Shown here: positions 45,801 to 58,060 of the stretch, piece by piece
Layout of the letters: every line of letters begins with the position of its first letter
Position numbering within the stretch: position 1 is the stretch's first letter
From: Platanthera guangdongensis
Taxonomy: Eukaryota > Streptophyta > Magnoliopsida > Asparagales > Orchidaceae
Assembly (NCBI GenBank): GCA_039583875.1
Contig: CM077163.1
Coordinates: 234,352,646 to 234,416,645 of the forward strand
Reading direction: 5' to 3'
DNA length: 64,000 bases
Notes under the pieces: model-generated
Told to the model about the DNA's origin: nothing
The model's input: the letters and a program-made list of their open reading frames with translations, nothing else
Databases searched by the model: none
Program-made: the position numbers and the translations under genes

Positions 45801-46943
45801 GAAAGCTTTGTATGGTCTCAAACAATCCCCACGGGCGTGGTTTGACAAGTTCAGTAAGGCCCTTCGGGAGGTTGCTTTTACTCGAAGCTCGACAGACTTC
45901 TCGTTGTTCACTCGTCACCGAACAACGGGAACGGTTCTTCTGTTAGTATACGTTGACTATATCAAAATTACAGGAGACGACTTGAAAGGAATACAGGAGG
46001 TCAAACTACACCTGAGCATAGTTTTCAAACAAAAGATCTGGGGCCCCTTTGATACTTCTTGGGTCTTGAGGTTGCCAGACGGCCAGACGGTCTCGTCGTC
46101 TCTCAGCGAAAGTATTGTCTTAACCTCCTTCATGATGCTGGCTACTCAGGTTGTAAGTCGGTTGACACCCCAATGGATGTAAATCACAAGTTGTGCGCTC
46201 AGGCTTCTGACTCAGACATCCTACTCCAGAATCCAGAATACTATCGTCGTCTCGTTGGAAAATTGATCTATCTCACGGTTACCAGACCAGATATTTCCTT
46301 CGTTGTTGGTATTGTCGGTCGGTATATACATTCCTCTCGAATATCTCATCTTCAGGTCGTTGAAGGCATTCTCAGATACCTTAAGACGGCTCCTGGTCAA
46401 GGACTGGTATACAAAACCTCATCTTTAGCTCCAACATTGGTGACATATTCTGATGCTGATTATGTTGGTTCTCTTGATGATCGACGGTCAACCAGTGGCT
46501 TTTGCACATATTTTGGAGAACATTTGATTACCTGGGGAAGCAAGAAACAAGCGGTCATTGCTCGATCATCAGCCGAGGCAGAATACCGGGCAATGGCTTC
46601 AGTGGTTTCTGAAATAACTTGGCTTGAAAGTCTTCTTATCGATTTGGGTGTAAAGCTCCCTTCCCCAGCTATCCTCCTCTGTGACAGCCATGCTGCTATA
46701 CATATATCCAAGAACCCGGTCTTCCACGAGAGAACAAAATATATTGAAGTCGACTGTCACTTTATCCGGGAAAAGGTTCAAATGAAGAAGCTCGACCTGA
46801 AGAATGTTCTAGGGTCTGAACAAGTTGCAGATGTCCTCACAAAGGCTCTTTCCAGTACTCTCTTCTATCAGTGCTTGTCCAAGCTTGGCGCATACGATTT
46901 GTACGCTCCAGCTTGCGGGGGAGTGTTAGAAAAGCCCATGTAA
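42845..46943 (+). pseudogene. copia gag-pol with multiple stops and frameshifts
   Basis: The start MGSSVDSTSQAANP lies at 42845. A TAA follows the gag words WVHSVR at 42995-42997. Gag then continues with stops (for example TAG at 43199) and shifts through the knuckle YCGWDDHTEAVC. Protease WILDSGVTHHITS carries DSGV in place of DSGA. Integrase is open to NGIAERKK, where a one-base shift occurs (about 44695). Reverse transcriptase has TGA at about 45511, TAG near 45596 and YVDY replacing YVDD, and RNase H is open to the LTR. The changed active site alone would abolish polymerase activity. Confidence 0.9.
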
Positions 46944-47110
46944 AGAGCTCATTATTGGGCCAAAGTTTTTATTGTTGTTTTCCTTCTTCTCCTATTAATC
47001 ACACATCATGTATAGGATCTCTCCTCTCCTTTTCCCTTCCTATATATTTGTATTCTCTCTTTGTATTTACATACACAAGCATTACATACAAGTTTTCAGC
47101 TCTTTCAACA
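46924..47110 (+). repeat. copia 3' LTR
   Basis: It follows the purine tract gcgggggag, ends ctctttcaaca, and is followed by the target duplicate ctcag. Confidence 0.9.
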
Positions 47111-47115
47111 CTCAG

Positions 47116-47760
47116 CATCCATTCCATAGTCCATTATAACAGGTGTTTACCCGGAAGACCGCGACCAGATTTTTTGCCAAGTTCAACCAGCGCAATTAGG
47201 ATTCTGCTAGCCGCACTAGCCGCCAAGTCGCCAAGCTGCAATCCCAAGGAGAGGCAGTCCAGACTCAAGCCTGACAGCCTAGTTGCGCAGTCAAAGTGTT
47301 TTTCTCTTTATTCGCACACCATGTATCACGTCACCCCAGCCCGATTCTTATGTACACCGAGCAGCCGGTAATCTTAACCATGCCCGCTTGGGCAAGCCCT
47401 CAAGCCTATAAATAGGGAGGAGCAACACTCTCAAAGTACGCAGATCAGAATCCTAGAGCTCGCCTGTTGTGAGTTGCGGTCTCGAATTTAGTGCTTTTGT
47501 GATCTCCTTCTCACGCGACTTCTTCATTCTTAACCGCTGTAACCGCATTTTACTAAATCAATAAATAGCCCGCCGCAAGTGGGTATTTGCTGTGGCGGGT
47601 CAGTCTGGTGTTGCCGCTCGGGTGGCCCTCTCATTTCTCGCATTCACTCGACCGCTAGAAGCAGATAACTCGCAGCCTCCTCCTTCCCTCTAGCTCCCCT
47701 CTACCATGTTGTTGTGAAGGTGCATTTCTGAGCACCAACAACAGGTGCATGTTTTCTTAA
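47116..47760 (+). repeat. LTR-like promoter segment, unpaired
   Basis: The GC-richer segment has a TATA box gcctataaataggg (47405-47417) and, about 150 bp downstream, aataaa at 47560-47565, the spacing of a plant LTR with its R region. There is no matching second LTR or primer site in the window, so it may be a solo LTR or a short TRIM-like remnant. Its boundaries are not resolved. Confidence 0.4.
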
Positions 47761-47934
47761 TAGCTTTACATCTTGGTTTGGGCAGATTAATGTTTGCAAT
47801 TGCATATTATCTCTCGATTGGTTTCTAGCTTTATTTAGACATGATCTATTCACAATGTGGATGAACATCTGAAAATAGTAATCTAGAACAAATACTTTGA
47901 AATTAAGGACTCCAAAGTTAGAGATTTTCTGTAC

Positions 47935-48062
47935 ACAAGTCCAATAATTGCATCTGGTGGAGAGTAAGGAAGATGCCAAGGTTCTCTGAATGTGTTTGGA
48001 CCCATAAAGTACAGCCTATGCACATGACTTTGAGTTTCTTCAGCTCTGCTAGTCCCAGGAAC
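47935..48062 (-). CDS. host gene exon 4 of 9 in window
   Basis: This exon of 128 bp starts in phase 0 after atgaattag and ends GGACTTGT|gtacag, leaving two bases completed 6.5 kb away at 41477. It encodes RAEETQSHVHRLYFMG and then NTFREPWHLPYSPPD, highly conserved in the family and probably cytosolic after the membrane span of the previous exon. Confidence 0.95.
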
Positions 48063-48157
48063 CTAATTCATAAATCATAAATCATTTCTACATAAATTTA
48101 CACAATACTGTATTTTAATATGCATATTAGCTTTGAATTAAACAAATTTAATCATAC

Positions 48158-48426
48158 CTCAGCCAGTGACAGAAGGTATGGAAAGGAAGATGAACCATCA
48201 TTTTGAATAGGATTTGAAGTTCGATATCTAAAATCAGTTCCAACCATTTTTATTCTTAAAGCACTTAAAATAAGTGCTAAGAGTACCAGTATAAATGAGA
48301 GAAGAACTGCAAATGGCCAAGGACCTCCAAAAGTATATATCAATTCTTCAAGTGGAGTGAAGCATTTTGGCATCTTGTACTTGTCAGATAAACATTTATA
48401 CGGGCAGAATGACTGTGTGACCCCAC
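48158..48426 (-). CDS. host gene exon 3 of 9 in window (membrane span)
   Basis: This 269-bp exon has acceptor ctatacag and donor GAG|gtatga. It starts with the last two bases of a glycine codon and ends in phase 0. It encodes SFCPYKCLSDKYKMPKC, which closes the cysteine module, then LEELIYTFGGPWPFAVLL and a strongly hydrophobic transmembrane segment (about 22 residues), then a polar stretch ending SLAE. This is the first clear membrane span visible in the window, separating the extracellular cysteine part from the cytosolic part by inference. Confidence 0.95.
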
Positions 48427-48573
48427 CTGTATAGATCCCATTAGAATACCTTCTAGACCAAAATATTACTCTCTATCGTAAAAAAGAAACCACTGTATAT
48501 ATAGCCCAAAGTTAAGCGTTTGAAATAAGTTATAATATATAATCTCTATAACTGAAGTTAAGAAAGAAGTTAC

Positions 48574-48682
48574 CTCGAACATATATGAAGTCCGCTCTCT
48601 GGGGAAGTAAATCAAGCGAGCAGGAAGTACAGAGTGATGGATCAGATCCAACAACATCTTTGTATGTACCAACAGGACATTC
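48574..48682 (-). CDS. host gene exon 2 of 9 in window (cysteine module)
   Basis: This exon is 109 bp, with acceptor gttatttcag and donor CGAG|gtaact, and ends after the first base of a glycine codon. It encodes ECPVGTYKDVVGSDPSLC and then CSLDLLPQRADFIYVRG. The C-P-x-G-T-Y pattern is like the GCC2/GCC3 cysteine-rich repeats also found in ephrin receptors. That probably explains the ephrin-receptor-like label this plant family carries, and no kinase domain is implied. Confidence 0.95.
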
Positions 48683-49020
48683 CTGAAATAACATTGCAGA
48701 ACATCTCATTATATCAACTAAACAGTAGATCAAGAGAACGGATCTTGGAAAAACATGACATGGTATCCTATATCATTATCATAATCATCAGAGTTGTTAG
48801 CCTAATCCCCATTAGCTGGGATTAATTTCAATAGCAACTCTACACAAAAGATAATTTTCAGAAACTAAATTCTATGAGAAATATTGAGTGAGTGGTCCGA
48901 ACACTCCATGAAATTAACTACCGCCATTGCTAAGTACTGAAAGAACGCGAAAACTATTACCGAATAGCCTGTAACAGCCTAGAAGTCTAACAATAGTAAA
49001 GTATATGAGCAATTTCCTTA
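48683..49020. other. intron sequence between exon and copia remnant
   Basis: AT-rich. No feature was recognised apart from the exon acceptor at its left edge. Confidence 0.4.
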
Positions 49021-50373
49021 GTAAACTCTAACAATAGTTTAGGATTTGGTAAGAATATCAACGATTTGCTCTGTAGTAGAAACATGTCTCATGTCCAATT
49101 TCCTTAGTTGAACTTTTTTTCCCGAATAAAGTGACTATTGACCTCAATATGCTTGGTACGTTCATGGAACATAGGAATTTTGGCAATATGAATAGCATCA
49201 TGACTGTCGCAGAATAAGGTGGCAAGAGAGGAGAGTTTGACACTCAGGTCTCCCAGAAGACTTTCCATCCATATGAGTTCAAAGATAACAGAGGTCATTG
49301 ATTGATACTAAGCTTCTGCAGATGAGCATGCGACGAATCTGCTTCTTGCTTCATAACAAAATGTCCACCAAAGTATGTGCAAAACACACTTATGGAACAA
49401 TGATCATCCAAAGATCCAATATAATCAGCATTAGAATTGAGAGAGAAATAAAGAGGGCTTATATATGAGCCCTTGTCCAGGAGCAGACTTCAGGTATCGA
49501 AAAATGCACTCAACTTTCTGGAGATGAGAGTTCTGTGAAGCATGCATAAGCCGACTGACAATCCCAACAGGAAAAGATATATCAGGTCTTGTAACTGTAA
49601 GATATATCAACTTTCCCACAAGACGGCGATAGCATTCTAGATTTGGTGGGAGTGTACCAGAGTCAGAAGTAAAAGCACAGAGCATGTGGTTGACATCCAT
49701 GGGTGTGTCAGCTGGCTTGCAACCAAAGTAGTCAGCGTCATGAAGAAGATCAAGACAATACTTTCTTTGAGATAGGACAAGGTCATAAGGACGATGAACT
49801 ACCTCGATGCCACGAAAGTATCGGAGCTTCTCCAAATCTTTGGTCTGGAACACGGTGGTCAAGTGTTCCTTGATCATGTGAATGACATTTGAATCGTCGC
49901 TCGTAAGTAAAATGTCATCAACATAAACCAGGAGTATCACGGTGGCTGTCACATAATGACGGATGAATAGACAGAAGTCAACCGAGCTTCGAATAAACCC
50001 AACATCACTAACAACCCGACTGAACTTGACAAACCATGTCCGAGAAGACAGTTTGAGATCATAGAAAGATTTCCTGAGGTGACATACAAGTGACTCTCGT
50101 GGTCTCAAATCCTAGAGTCTGATGCATGTAGACAATCTCTGCAAGATTACCATTTAGATAAGATATTTTTGGCATTCGACTGATGCAACAGCCAATGATG
50201 ATGAACAACAAGAGAGATCAAAACGCGGACAGTATTTAACTTTATAACAGGTGAGAAGGTCTCTTTGTAGTCAAGGCCGTGTTGTTGAGTAAAATCATGG
50301 AAGACAAGGCGAGCCTTTGGACGTTCAACTGTCCCATTTGGAGCATGTTTGACAGTAAAGACTCATTTGCAAC
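49021..50373 (-). pseudogene. outer copia reverse transcriptase and RNase H half
   Basis: On the minus strand, degraded reverse transcriptase N-half words (near 50370-50200) are followed by an open stretch 50108-49431. This contains ATVILLVYVDDILLTSDD (YVDD intact), SQRKYCLDLLHDADYFG and TRPDISFPVGIVSRLMH. RNase H fragments (FCDSHDAIHIAK, ERTKHIEVNSHFIREK) run to about 49100 with stops. Homology fades before an LTR. Confidence 0.85.
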
Positions 50374-50990
50374 AGTGAAAAATGGACAAAGAGCTAAATA
50401 AACCGCAAACTTTATTGTTCCAAAAAGATAATTATTACATAGGTATGCCCCTTATTTATATAAACTGGGGAGATGAGAGAATTACAACAAAGGATGTGAG
50501 ACTAAATACAATTTGTGTTGTTTATGAGGTTTGACAACATCAAACAGCACACTATACAAAAGAATAACAAAACTCACAACACCACCAAGGGAAACCGACA
50601 GTCCGCCAAGGAAGACCGTTGGGCAAGCCGCCAGACCGCAACTGCGGGTTGCCACCAGACCGCAGTTGCGGCTACCGACCAGATCGCAGCGCTGCAAGCT
50701 ACCAGACGCAACTGTGGGATGCCACTAGAGCGCAGTTGTGGTTAACCACCAGTCCACTGCCGCGGCTTCTACCAGACCGCTGCGGCTTCATGCAGACCGC
50801 TGCGGCTAACCGATATCGAACAACCGTTGTTAACTGCTAGACCGCTGCGGCTACCTTCAGACCGTTGTTGGTGCTCCTGATCGCAAGCTGAGGTTTACCA
50901 CCAGACCGCTGGACCAAACTGCCAGGTCGCTAGGACCAGTAGACTGTTGCGGTTAAGAACAAGACCGCCCGGTCTCCACTAGATCCAACA
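50374..50990 (-). repeat. inner copia 3' LTR
   Basis: It matches 54906-55542. Its transcribed part holds repeated accagaccgc(a/t)gttgcgg words. Confidence 0.9.
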
Positions 50991-50999
50991 CTCCCTCTC

Positions 51000-53900
51000 A
51001 AGATGGAGCATATATATCTACCATGCCCAGCTTACTACAAACCTCCTCAAAAGAAGTAACCGGTTTGGCGAAGTCAGCTAGTTCTTTCTCATAGGTAACA
51101 AATGGTGCGCAGATCTGATTCTTCAAAATCTTATCTCTGATGAAATGACAATCCACCTCGATATGCTTTGTTCACTCATGAAAAACTAGATTTCTCGAAA
51201 TATATATAGCTGTTTTATTGTCACAGAACATGGGTAGGGGATGATCATAAAACTCTCCCAGATCAAGTAAGAGAGTCTGTAGCCACTTCAACTCGCAAGC
51301 AGTCTGAGTCATGTTTATGTATTCAGCTTCTGCACTTGACCGGGCAACTACAGTCTGTTACTTACTCTTCCAGCTGACAAGGTTACCTCCAACGTAAGTG
51401 CAAAAGCCAAATGTAGATCTCCTATCTTCCTTATCATCTGCGTAGCTAGCATCAGAATAAGTCTCAACCTTCAAATGCCCTCTTTTCTGAAACAAGAGCC
51501 CTTTTTCCTGGCGGACCTTTTACATACTCTAAAATCTTTAGAGCTGACTGCAAATGACATTCTTTGGGGGCTTGCATAAACTGGCTTATTTTTCCTACTG
51601 CATACCAAATATCTGGTCTTGTAACCGTCAAATAAATGAGTTTACCCACAAGACGTCTGTATCTGATAACATCTTCAAGAATAGGAGAATTTTCATTCCA
51701 ACATTTATCATCCCCAACAGCCATAGGAGTCCCAGCGGGTTTATCCCCAAGAAGGCATGTCTCCTTCAAGAGATCTAACGCATACTTTCTCTGTGAAAGA
51801 ACAACAAAACCAGATTTCCGATATATCTCAATCCCCAGAAAATATTTAGGAGACCTCATATCTTTGGTGACAAAATGTTGAAGCAGATGCTTCTTTGTCA
51901 TGTCAATACCATTTTTTTCATCCCCTGTAATAAGAATATCATCCACATAAACCGCAAGAATAACCAGAACAGACGAGGATTTGCGGATGAACAAAGAATG
52001 ATCTGCAGCACTACGGGAGAACCCAATCACAGAAATAACTTCATTAAACTTGTCAAACCAGGCTCTGGGACTTTGCTTAAGACCGTAGAATGTCTTTCGC
52101 AGCTTGCAGACCTGAGACTCCCCCGGAGCAACATACCCAGAAGGTTGCTCCATATAGACAGTTTTATGTAAATCACCATAAAGAAAGACATTGTTCACAT
52201 TCAGCTGAGACATTTCCCAGTCTCGGTTGACGGCCACAGAAAAGAGCACACGGATCGTAGTTATCCTTGTCAAAGGAGAGAAAGTATCAAAGAAATCCAC
52301 ACCATAAGTCTGCGTGAAATATTTGGTAACAAGTCGGGCCTTGTAACGATCAATTGACCCATCCGGGAGAAACTTTATAACAAAGACCCAGCGACAACCA
52401 ACAATATCAGCACCTGCAGGTGTAGGAACAAGAGTCCATGTACACCGATCAGTAAAAGTACGCATCTCTTCATCCATAGCAGCCTTCCAATGGGGAATAA
52501 GAAGAGCATCTTGATACAAGACGGGAACACTATTGGTCGAGAGGGCCAGAACAAAGCTCCTAGACGAAGGAGAGAGCTGAGCATAAGAAACCACAGCCTG
52601 CAGAGGATGCTGGGTGCAGGAGCGAACACACTTTCGAAGAGCAATCGGAAGATCAAGATCACTCGTGGCCAAGGAAGGCAAGTCACCGTCAAAAAAAAGA
52701 GGAGGCTCCAGAACAGGCACAGAGGGCCCTAAGGGCAACACAACAAGCTCCAGCGAAACAGACGGAGCAGCAGGAGTAGAGGTGGAAAGAACCGGCTCTG
52801 GAGGAAATGACGAGAGAATAGGCAGGGAAGAAGAAGTATCAGCAGGCACTAGAGAAGAAGTAGGGGAGAAATACAGAGTATCTTCAAAGAAGGTAACATC
52901 TGCGGAAACATACTGTTTACGCAAGAGAGGATCAAGACATCGATACCCCTTCTGAGTAGGACAATAGCCAAGGAAAATACATTTAACCGAACGAGGAGAA
53001 AGTTTGTCACGTCCAGAAGAAGGAACATGGACAAACGCCGTACACCCAAAAGTTTTAAGGGGCAAAGGAAAAGGTTTCGGCCTCTGCATATAGAAGAGAA
53101 AATGGAGTCCTTCCCTGAAGAACGGATGAGGGAATACGGTTAATACGATAGCAAGAGAGAAGAACCGCATGACCCCAGTAAGACTGAGGGTCATTCATTT
53201 GTAAAGAAAGACTGCGAGCAACCTCCAGAAGATGACGATTTTTGCGTTCAGCAATGCTATTCCGTTGAGATGTATATGGACAACCTGTTTGATGAACCAA
53301 AATCTTGCCCGCACAGAAGTCAGAGAATTGATGGCTTACATATTCTTTGGCATTATCAGTACGAATAACTTGAATGGGCACACGAAACTGTGTGAAGATC
53401 TCATGATAAAAGGCAGTGAATACAAAGAACAGTTCAGAACGATCCTTCAAGAGATACAGCCAAGTGCACCTGAAGAAATCATCAATGAATGTGACAAAGT
53501 ATAAGCTTCCTCGACCAACAGTCGCAACAGGAGAAGGACCTCAGATGTCAGAGTGAACTAGTTCAAAAGGACGCGAAGAATAACGGCCTGTTCGAGCTGG
53601 GAAAGAAGAACGATGATGTTTACCCAACTCACAAGCTTCACAATTCAAAGGCAAATCGTCTGAAGGAAATCCGAAAAAAGCTGATGAATGAAGCGAGAAG
53701 GAGGATGACCAAGACGACGATGCCACATCTGAACAGAAGAAGAAGCAGAAAGAGCAACATCGTGGTGAAGATAAAAAAGGCCACAACGAGCAGTACCAGT
53801 AGCAATTGTAGCATTCGAGACAGAATCAGTGAAAAAATAGTGGGTGCCAGTAAAAATAACCGTGTAATTTAACTTAGTACAAAGAGCATGAACAGAGAGT

Positions 53901-54140
53901 AAATTGCACGGGAAAGTAGGGACATAGAGAGTGTTCTCTAGCAGCAAAGACAGAGAGAGATGCACAGTGTCAATACCACGCACAGGAACAGAAGTCTCAT
54001 CAGCAATAACAACATGATAGCGTGTTCTTCTCAAGCAAATAGGAAAACAAACGAGAGTTGTCAGTCATGTGACAAGTTGCACCAGAGTCAATAAGCCACT
54101 TGTCAGAGAAGGCCACAAAAGCACAAGTAGTAGAAGAGAG
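51000..54140 (-). pseudogene. inner copia protease to RNase H (several breaks)
   Basis: Minus-strand order: protease KWLIDSGATCHMTD (about 54100); QMWHRRLGHPPSRF of the integrase zinc region (about 53710); integrase core with RTDNAKEYVSHQFSD and SQRNSIAERKNRHLLEVA (Glu kept); a serine/proline-rich linker. Reverse transcriptase from about 52480 contains GCRWVFVIKFLPDGS, YGLKQSPRAWFDKF and VILAVYVDDILITGDE. RNase H words run to about 51010 with stops. The stretch 53194-51464 is one open frame. This copia lineage differs from the 27807 family (KPAGTPMAVGDDKCW in place of the DANHK region). Confidence 0.87.
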
Positions 54141-54279
54141 AAGGGAAGCTATATGTAAGAAGAAACCGGAAAGCAGAAATACTAACCACACGGTTAGAAA
54201 CAAGTCGTACAAGAACAAGTCGGCAAAGAAGGCGCAGAAGAAACCGACCACCGGAAAGGTAGCGGAAAAAAGAAGAAAT

Positions 54280-54830
54280 CGCACGGTCATGGTGTCAACA
54301 CACCAGCGGCTAGAAATGAGGCCGCGGCCAAAATGCAGTACTCGCAGCAAAGAAGAAACAAGGCGCAAGAGGACAGCCCGCGGGAAGAAGGAGAAGGGCA
54401 AGAGTCCGCCCAGTCAAGGTGACAACACACCGGCAGCAAGGAAAAAAGTCACGACCAAAAGGCGGAACGCGCAACAAGGATGAGAAACCGCGCAAACACA
54501 ACAAGTCGCAGAGACAAGCGACGAGCAAAGAAACTGCGGCAAGAAGAAGAAAGAGAAGAGCCAGAGCCCGCCCGGTCAAGGTGACAACACACCAACGACC
54601 ACGAAGAAGTTGCGACCAAAAGGCGAAACTCGCAAAAGAAGAGCGGGCAGCAGAGAAAGTCAGGCGAACAGAAACACCCGGTAAGAAGCAAGTCGCAAGC
54701 ACAGCGAGAAGGGAGGGAAGGGAAAGGAAAGAAACCAGACAAACCGGAAGAAGTTGGACAAACCGGAAGAAGCAAGGGAGGGAAGGGAAGGGAAAGAAAC
54801 CGGACAAACCGAAAGAAGCCGGACGAAGCC
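54280..54830 (-). repeat. leader repeats of the inner copia element
   Basis: Words caaggtgacaacacaccgg (54416) and caaggtgacaacacaccaac (54574), each followed by cgaccaaaaggcg(g)aac, mark a tandem unit of about 158 bp, with a degenerate copy near 54290. A second short repeat with aaccggaagaag follows (54730-54830). Confidence 0.8.
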
Positions 54831-54905
54831 GGTGGAAGAGGCCGCGCGGTTAAAACAACAAATCCCGATCTTTTTGAAGTAAAGGATCTGTTGGCTCTGA
54901 TACCA

Positions 54906-55542
54906 AGTGAAAAATGGACAAATAGCTAAATAAACCGCAAACTTCATTGCTCCAAAAAAATAATTATTACATAGGTATGCCCCCTTATTTATAGAAACTG
55001 GGGGAGATGAGAGAATTACAACAAACGATGTGAGACTAAATACAATCCGTGCGGTTTATACGGTTTGACAACATCAAATCGCACATTATACAAAAGAATA
55101 ACAAAACTACCAACAACACCAAGGGAAACCGCCAGTCCGCCAGGGAAGACCGTTGGGCAAGCCGCCAGACCGCAACTGCGGGTTGCCACCAGACTGCAAC
55201 TGCGGGTTGCCACCAGACCGCAATTGCGGCTACTGACCAGATCGTAGCGCTGCAAGCTACCAGACGCAACTGTGGGATGCCAATAGACCGCAGTTGCGGT
55301 TAACCATCAGTCCACTGTTGCGGCTTCTACCAGACCGTTGCGTGCAGACCGCTGCGGCTAATTGATATCAAACAACCGCTACTAACTGCTAGACCGTTGC
55401 GGCTACCTTCAGACCGCCGCTACTACTCCTGATCGCAAGCTGAGGTTTACCACCAGGCCGCTGGACCAAACCGTCAGGTCACTAGGACCAGTAGACCGCT
55501 GCAGTTAGGAACAAGACCGCCCGGTCTCCACTAGCTCCAACA
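54906..55542 (-). repeat. inner copia 5' LTR
   Basis: It matches the LTR at 50374-50990 with small indels and is adjacent to the primer site (minus strand tggtatcagagcc ending at 54905). Confidence 0.9.
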
Positions 55543-58060
55543 GCAACTCACACGTGTCTATCCAGGAGGGAGAGAGACAAGATCACAGGTGATTGGCCCA
55601 GAGAGCAGCCATTTTCTCTTCCATAGCCGTCCGATACCCCGAATGTTGAAGAGGCTCCAGCAAAGAAGTACGGGTGGAAACATATGACAATGAGATCGCA
55701 AATGTGTGAAGCATTGTAGATGGTCGATGAAAGGAAACAGAATTAGTGATGGAGTGAGCTGTAGAAGTCATGGCCGGATCAGCAGAGCGCAGAGCTTCAT
55801 CAGCAGGGGTAAAAAACCTTGGGGCATCAAAGCGAGGATGACGACAAGTGTACACATGGAGAAGAGGAGGTGGGTTGGTGGGTCTGGTGGATGGTGTGGA
55901 AAGAAGAGGTGGTGCAGGAGTGGTGACAGCAAAGGCGAGACGTAGTAGGAGAGGAGGTGCAGGAGAAGCCAGAAGTGATGAGTGAAAAGGCTGATCTCTG
56001 AGGAAATTTACATCTGCAGTCGTTACTAATTTGCGAATGAAAGGAGAATAACAAACATAGCTTTTATGAGTGCGGGAGTAACCAACAAACATATACTGCG
56101 TAGCTGGAGTATCAAGCTTGTCAGTAACAGAATCAGGAGAGTGAACAAAGCAGGTGCAGCAAAAAACATGAGGCGTTACGGGAAAGGTAGGGGTGGAGGG
56201 GAAGAGAAGACTGAAGGGAGTGGTAAAATTGAGAATGGAGGATGAGATGTGATTGATGAGAGAACAGGTGATGGACACCGCAACATGCCAATAGACATTG
56301 GGCACCTGCATTTGAAACATAGTGAACGAGCAACATTCAGAAGATTACGATTCTTACGCTCAACAATGTCATTTTGTTGTGGTCTGAGGTTTGATGAATG
56401 ACACCAAACTCAATACAAAGGTTTTGAAATGCATGACTCGTATACTCGCGTGCATTATCGATCTGAAGAGTTTTAATAGTGGCAAAAAATTGAGTATGTA
56501 TCTATTATTAAAGGCTTGAAAGATACAAAGTAATTCAGAGTGATCACGAAGTACAAGTCATGCGAGAGTAATCATCAATAAAAGTAAGAAAATAGTGATA
56601 ACCAGAAACACTAGCCATTTTATAAGGACCTCAAATGTCTGAATGAACTAAAACAAAAGTAGTATTGTTCTGAGTGCAATGAGAAGAAAAGGACGAGCGG
56701 TGTTGCTTGTCGAATATGTAGGATTCGCAGTTGAAGTCAGCGAGGGACAGATCTGGAAGAGCTTTCTTCAAAATTGGGAGAGGAGCATGTCCAAAACGTG
56801 GATGCTAGTCAACAGAGATAGCAGAAGAGAGAGTGGTGGAAGAAATATCCAAGGTGTACAATCCATTAGAAAATCTCCCTCTACTAAATGATATTATGCG
56901 TCTGTCGATCCTCCACAACAAAGGAGGAGGAAGAAAATGTTCCAGAACAGACGATGTCATGAGTAAGACGACTGACAGAAAGAAGATTAAATTGAGAACC
57001 CGGAAAACGAAGAATTGAGAGAAGAGAGATGAGGTAAGGTTTGTCCATGTTGCCAGAACCATAAACGGGAGTGGTGTCACCATTGGCCACAATGATGAAC
57101 TTAGTACAAACAGTGTAAGTATTGAGGAGGCTTCTGAAGAGTAATATGATTGGCGGCCCCAGAGCCCATAATTAAAGTTGTATTATAGGATAAACAGGAG
57201 ATACTTTCATTGAAAATGGTTGTAACAGAGTTCGAAGACCGACTAAGCAGACCCTGAAGATTTTGGAGTTGAGTATGTAATATAGAAACATCAGGGGAAG
57301 CAATGGTGGGAGCAGCAGTCGTCATACACGCACGGTGTGTAGGAGGGGCACCATGCTTACGATAGCAAGTAGCCTCAAGATGACTTGCAACAATAGTAAG
57401 AGCATTTGGGGCGCGGCCTAACAAATGGACCTCTCCCCCGAGAGCCGGTGTAAACTCCACGAGCCGTCAAAGGAGTGAGGTGAGTTACAGAAGATTGTTG
57501 AATAAGAGCTGGAGAGACAGTGTCGAGAGTATCAGGAGGCAGTGTCACTTTTAAGAACATCGAGCACACATCGAAGAGAGAGGGCAGAGTTGAGCATGAG
57601 AGGATATTGGGACGGACGGTATGGAAATGTGGAGGAACACGAGCGCTGTGAAAATGTCAAATAGGTGTTGCAAACTGTCTTTGTCATAGTATAAGGAGTG
57701 AAATTCATCCCACATAGCTTTGTTTGTTTCATGGTTGTACATACAACATGGTTCATTGTCCATGGAGTTCAGAATCCAAGTTTGGATGTGCCCATCATCA
57801 CGGAATCATTCCTTGGTGGAGGTAGTAGGTTGTGCATTGCTAAGGTGATGACGGAGTCTTTTGATCTAGAGGACACGACACACCGAGTGGACCAACTCCA
57901 CAAAATTTTTTCGGCCACAAAGAGAGAGAGTGGTTATCTGGAGCTCATCCCGAACTTGAAGAGTAGTCATGACACGAGTCGGAAGAGCCGAGGCATCATT
58001 CAAGATCATGGTCGTCAAGGAGGAGAGAAGAAAATGGAGATGGGAGATCAAGAAGAGGAG
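55543..58060 (-). pseudogene. outer copia gag, protease and integrase half
   Basis: On the minus strand, gag words DELQITTLSLCGRKNF (about 57970) and KAMWDEFHSLYYDKDSLQHL (about 57690) are followed by a mutated knuckle region near 57400 and a degraded protease (IMGSGAANHITLQ) near 57160. Integrase fragments follow. The last open part, 56320-55583, holds AVSITCSLINHISSS, the capsid-like YMFVGYSRTHKSYVCYSP, and the proline-rich linker into TAMEEKMAALWANH, where the inner element interrupts. There are many stops. Confidence 0.85.

Larger units (their letters stand above)
41769..47110 (+). mobile_element. full-length but mutated Ty1/copia element
   Basis: The element is 5,342 bp with LTRs of 188 bp (41769-41956) and 187 bp (46924-47110), both TG...CA. 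They differ at about ten positions plus one indel, so it is clearly older than the element at 27807. The exact target duplication ctcag lies at 41764-41768 and 47111-47115. The primer site is tggtatctgaggg. The leader is CT-rich with repeated gctcgagttctcctactcgc words. It belongs to the same family as the intact element, sharing gag-pol order and the GGVLEKP ending inside the LTR. It sits antisense in an intron of the host gene. Confidence 0.93.
50374..55542 (-). mobile_element. inner minus-strand Ty1/copia element lacking gag
   Basis: This 5,169-bp element has LTRs at 55542-54906 (5', 637 bp) and 50990-50374 (3', 617 bp), and an exact target duplication gcaac (50369-50373 and 55543-55547). 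In minus orientation the LTR starts tgttgga and ends ttttcact, followed at once by tggtatcagagcc, the primer site. The purine tract cttgagagggag precedes the 3' LTR. Protease, integrase, reverse transcriptase and RNase H are present. Only about 750 bp separate primer site and protease, and no gag or zinc knuckle is seen. It is therefore non-autonomous even before its point mutations. Confidence 0.92.

Noticed and set aside
51554..52955. Plus-strand frames over the inner copia element
   Set aside because: They are shadows of the minus-strand reverse transcriptase and integrase linker.
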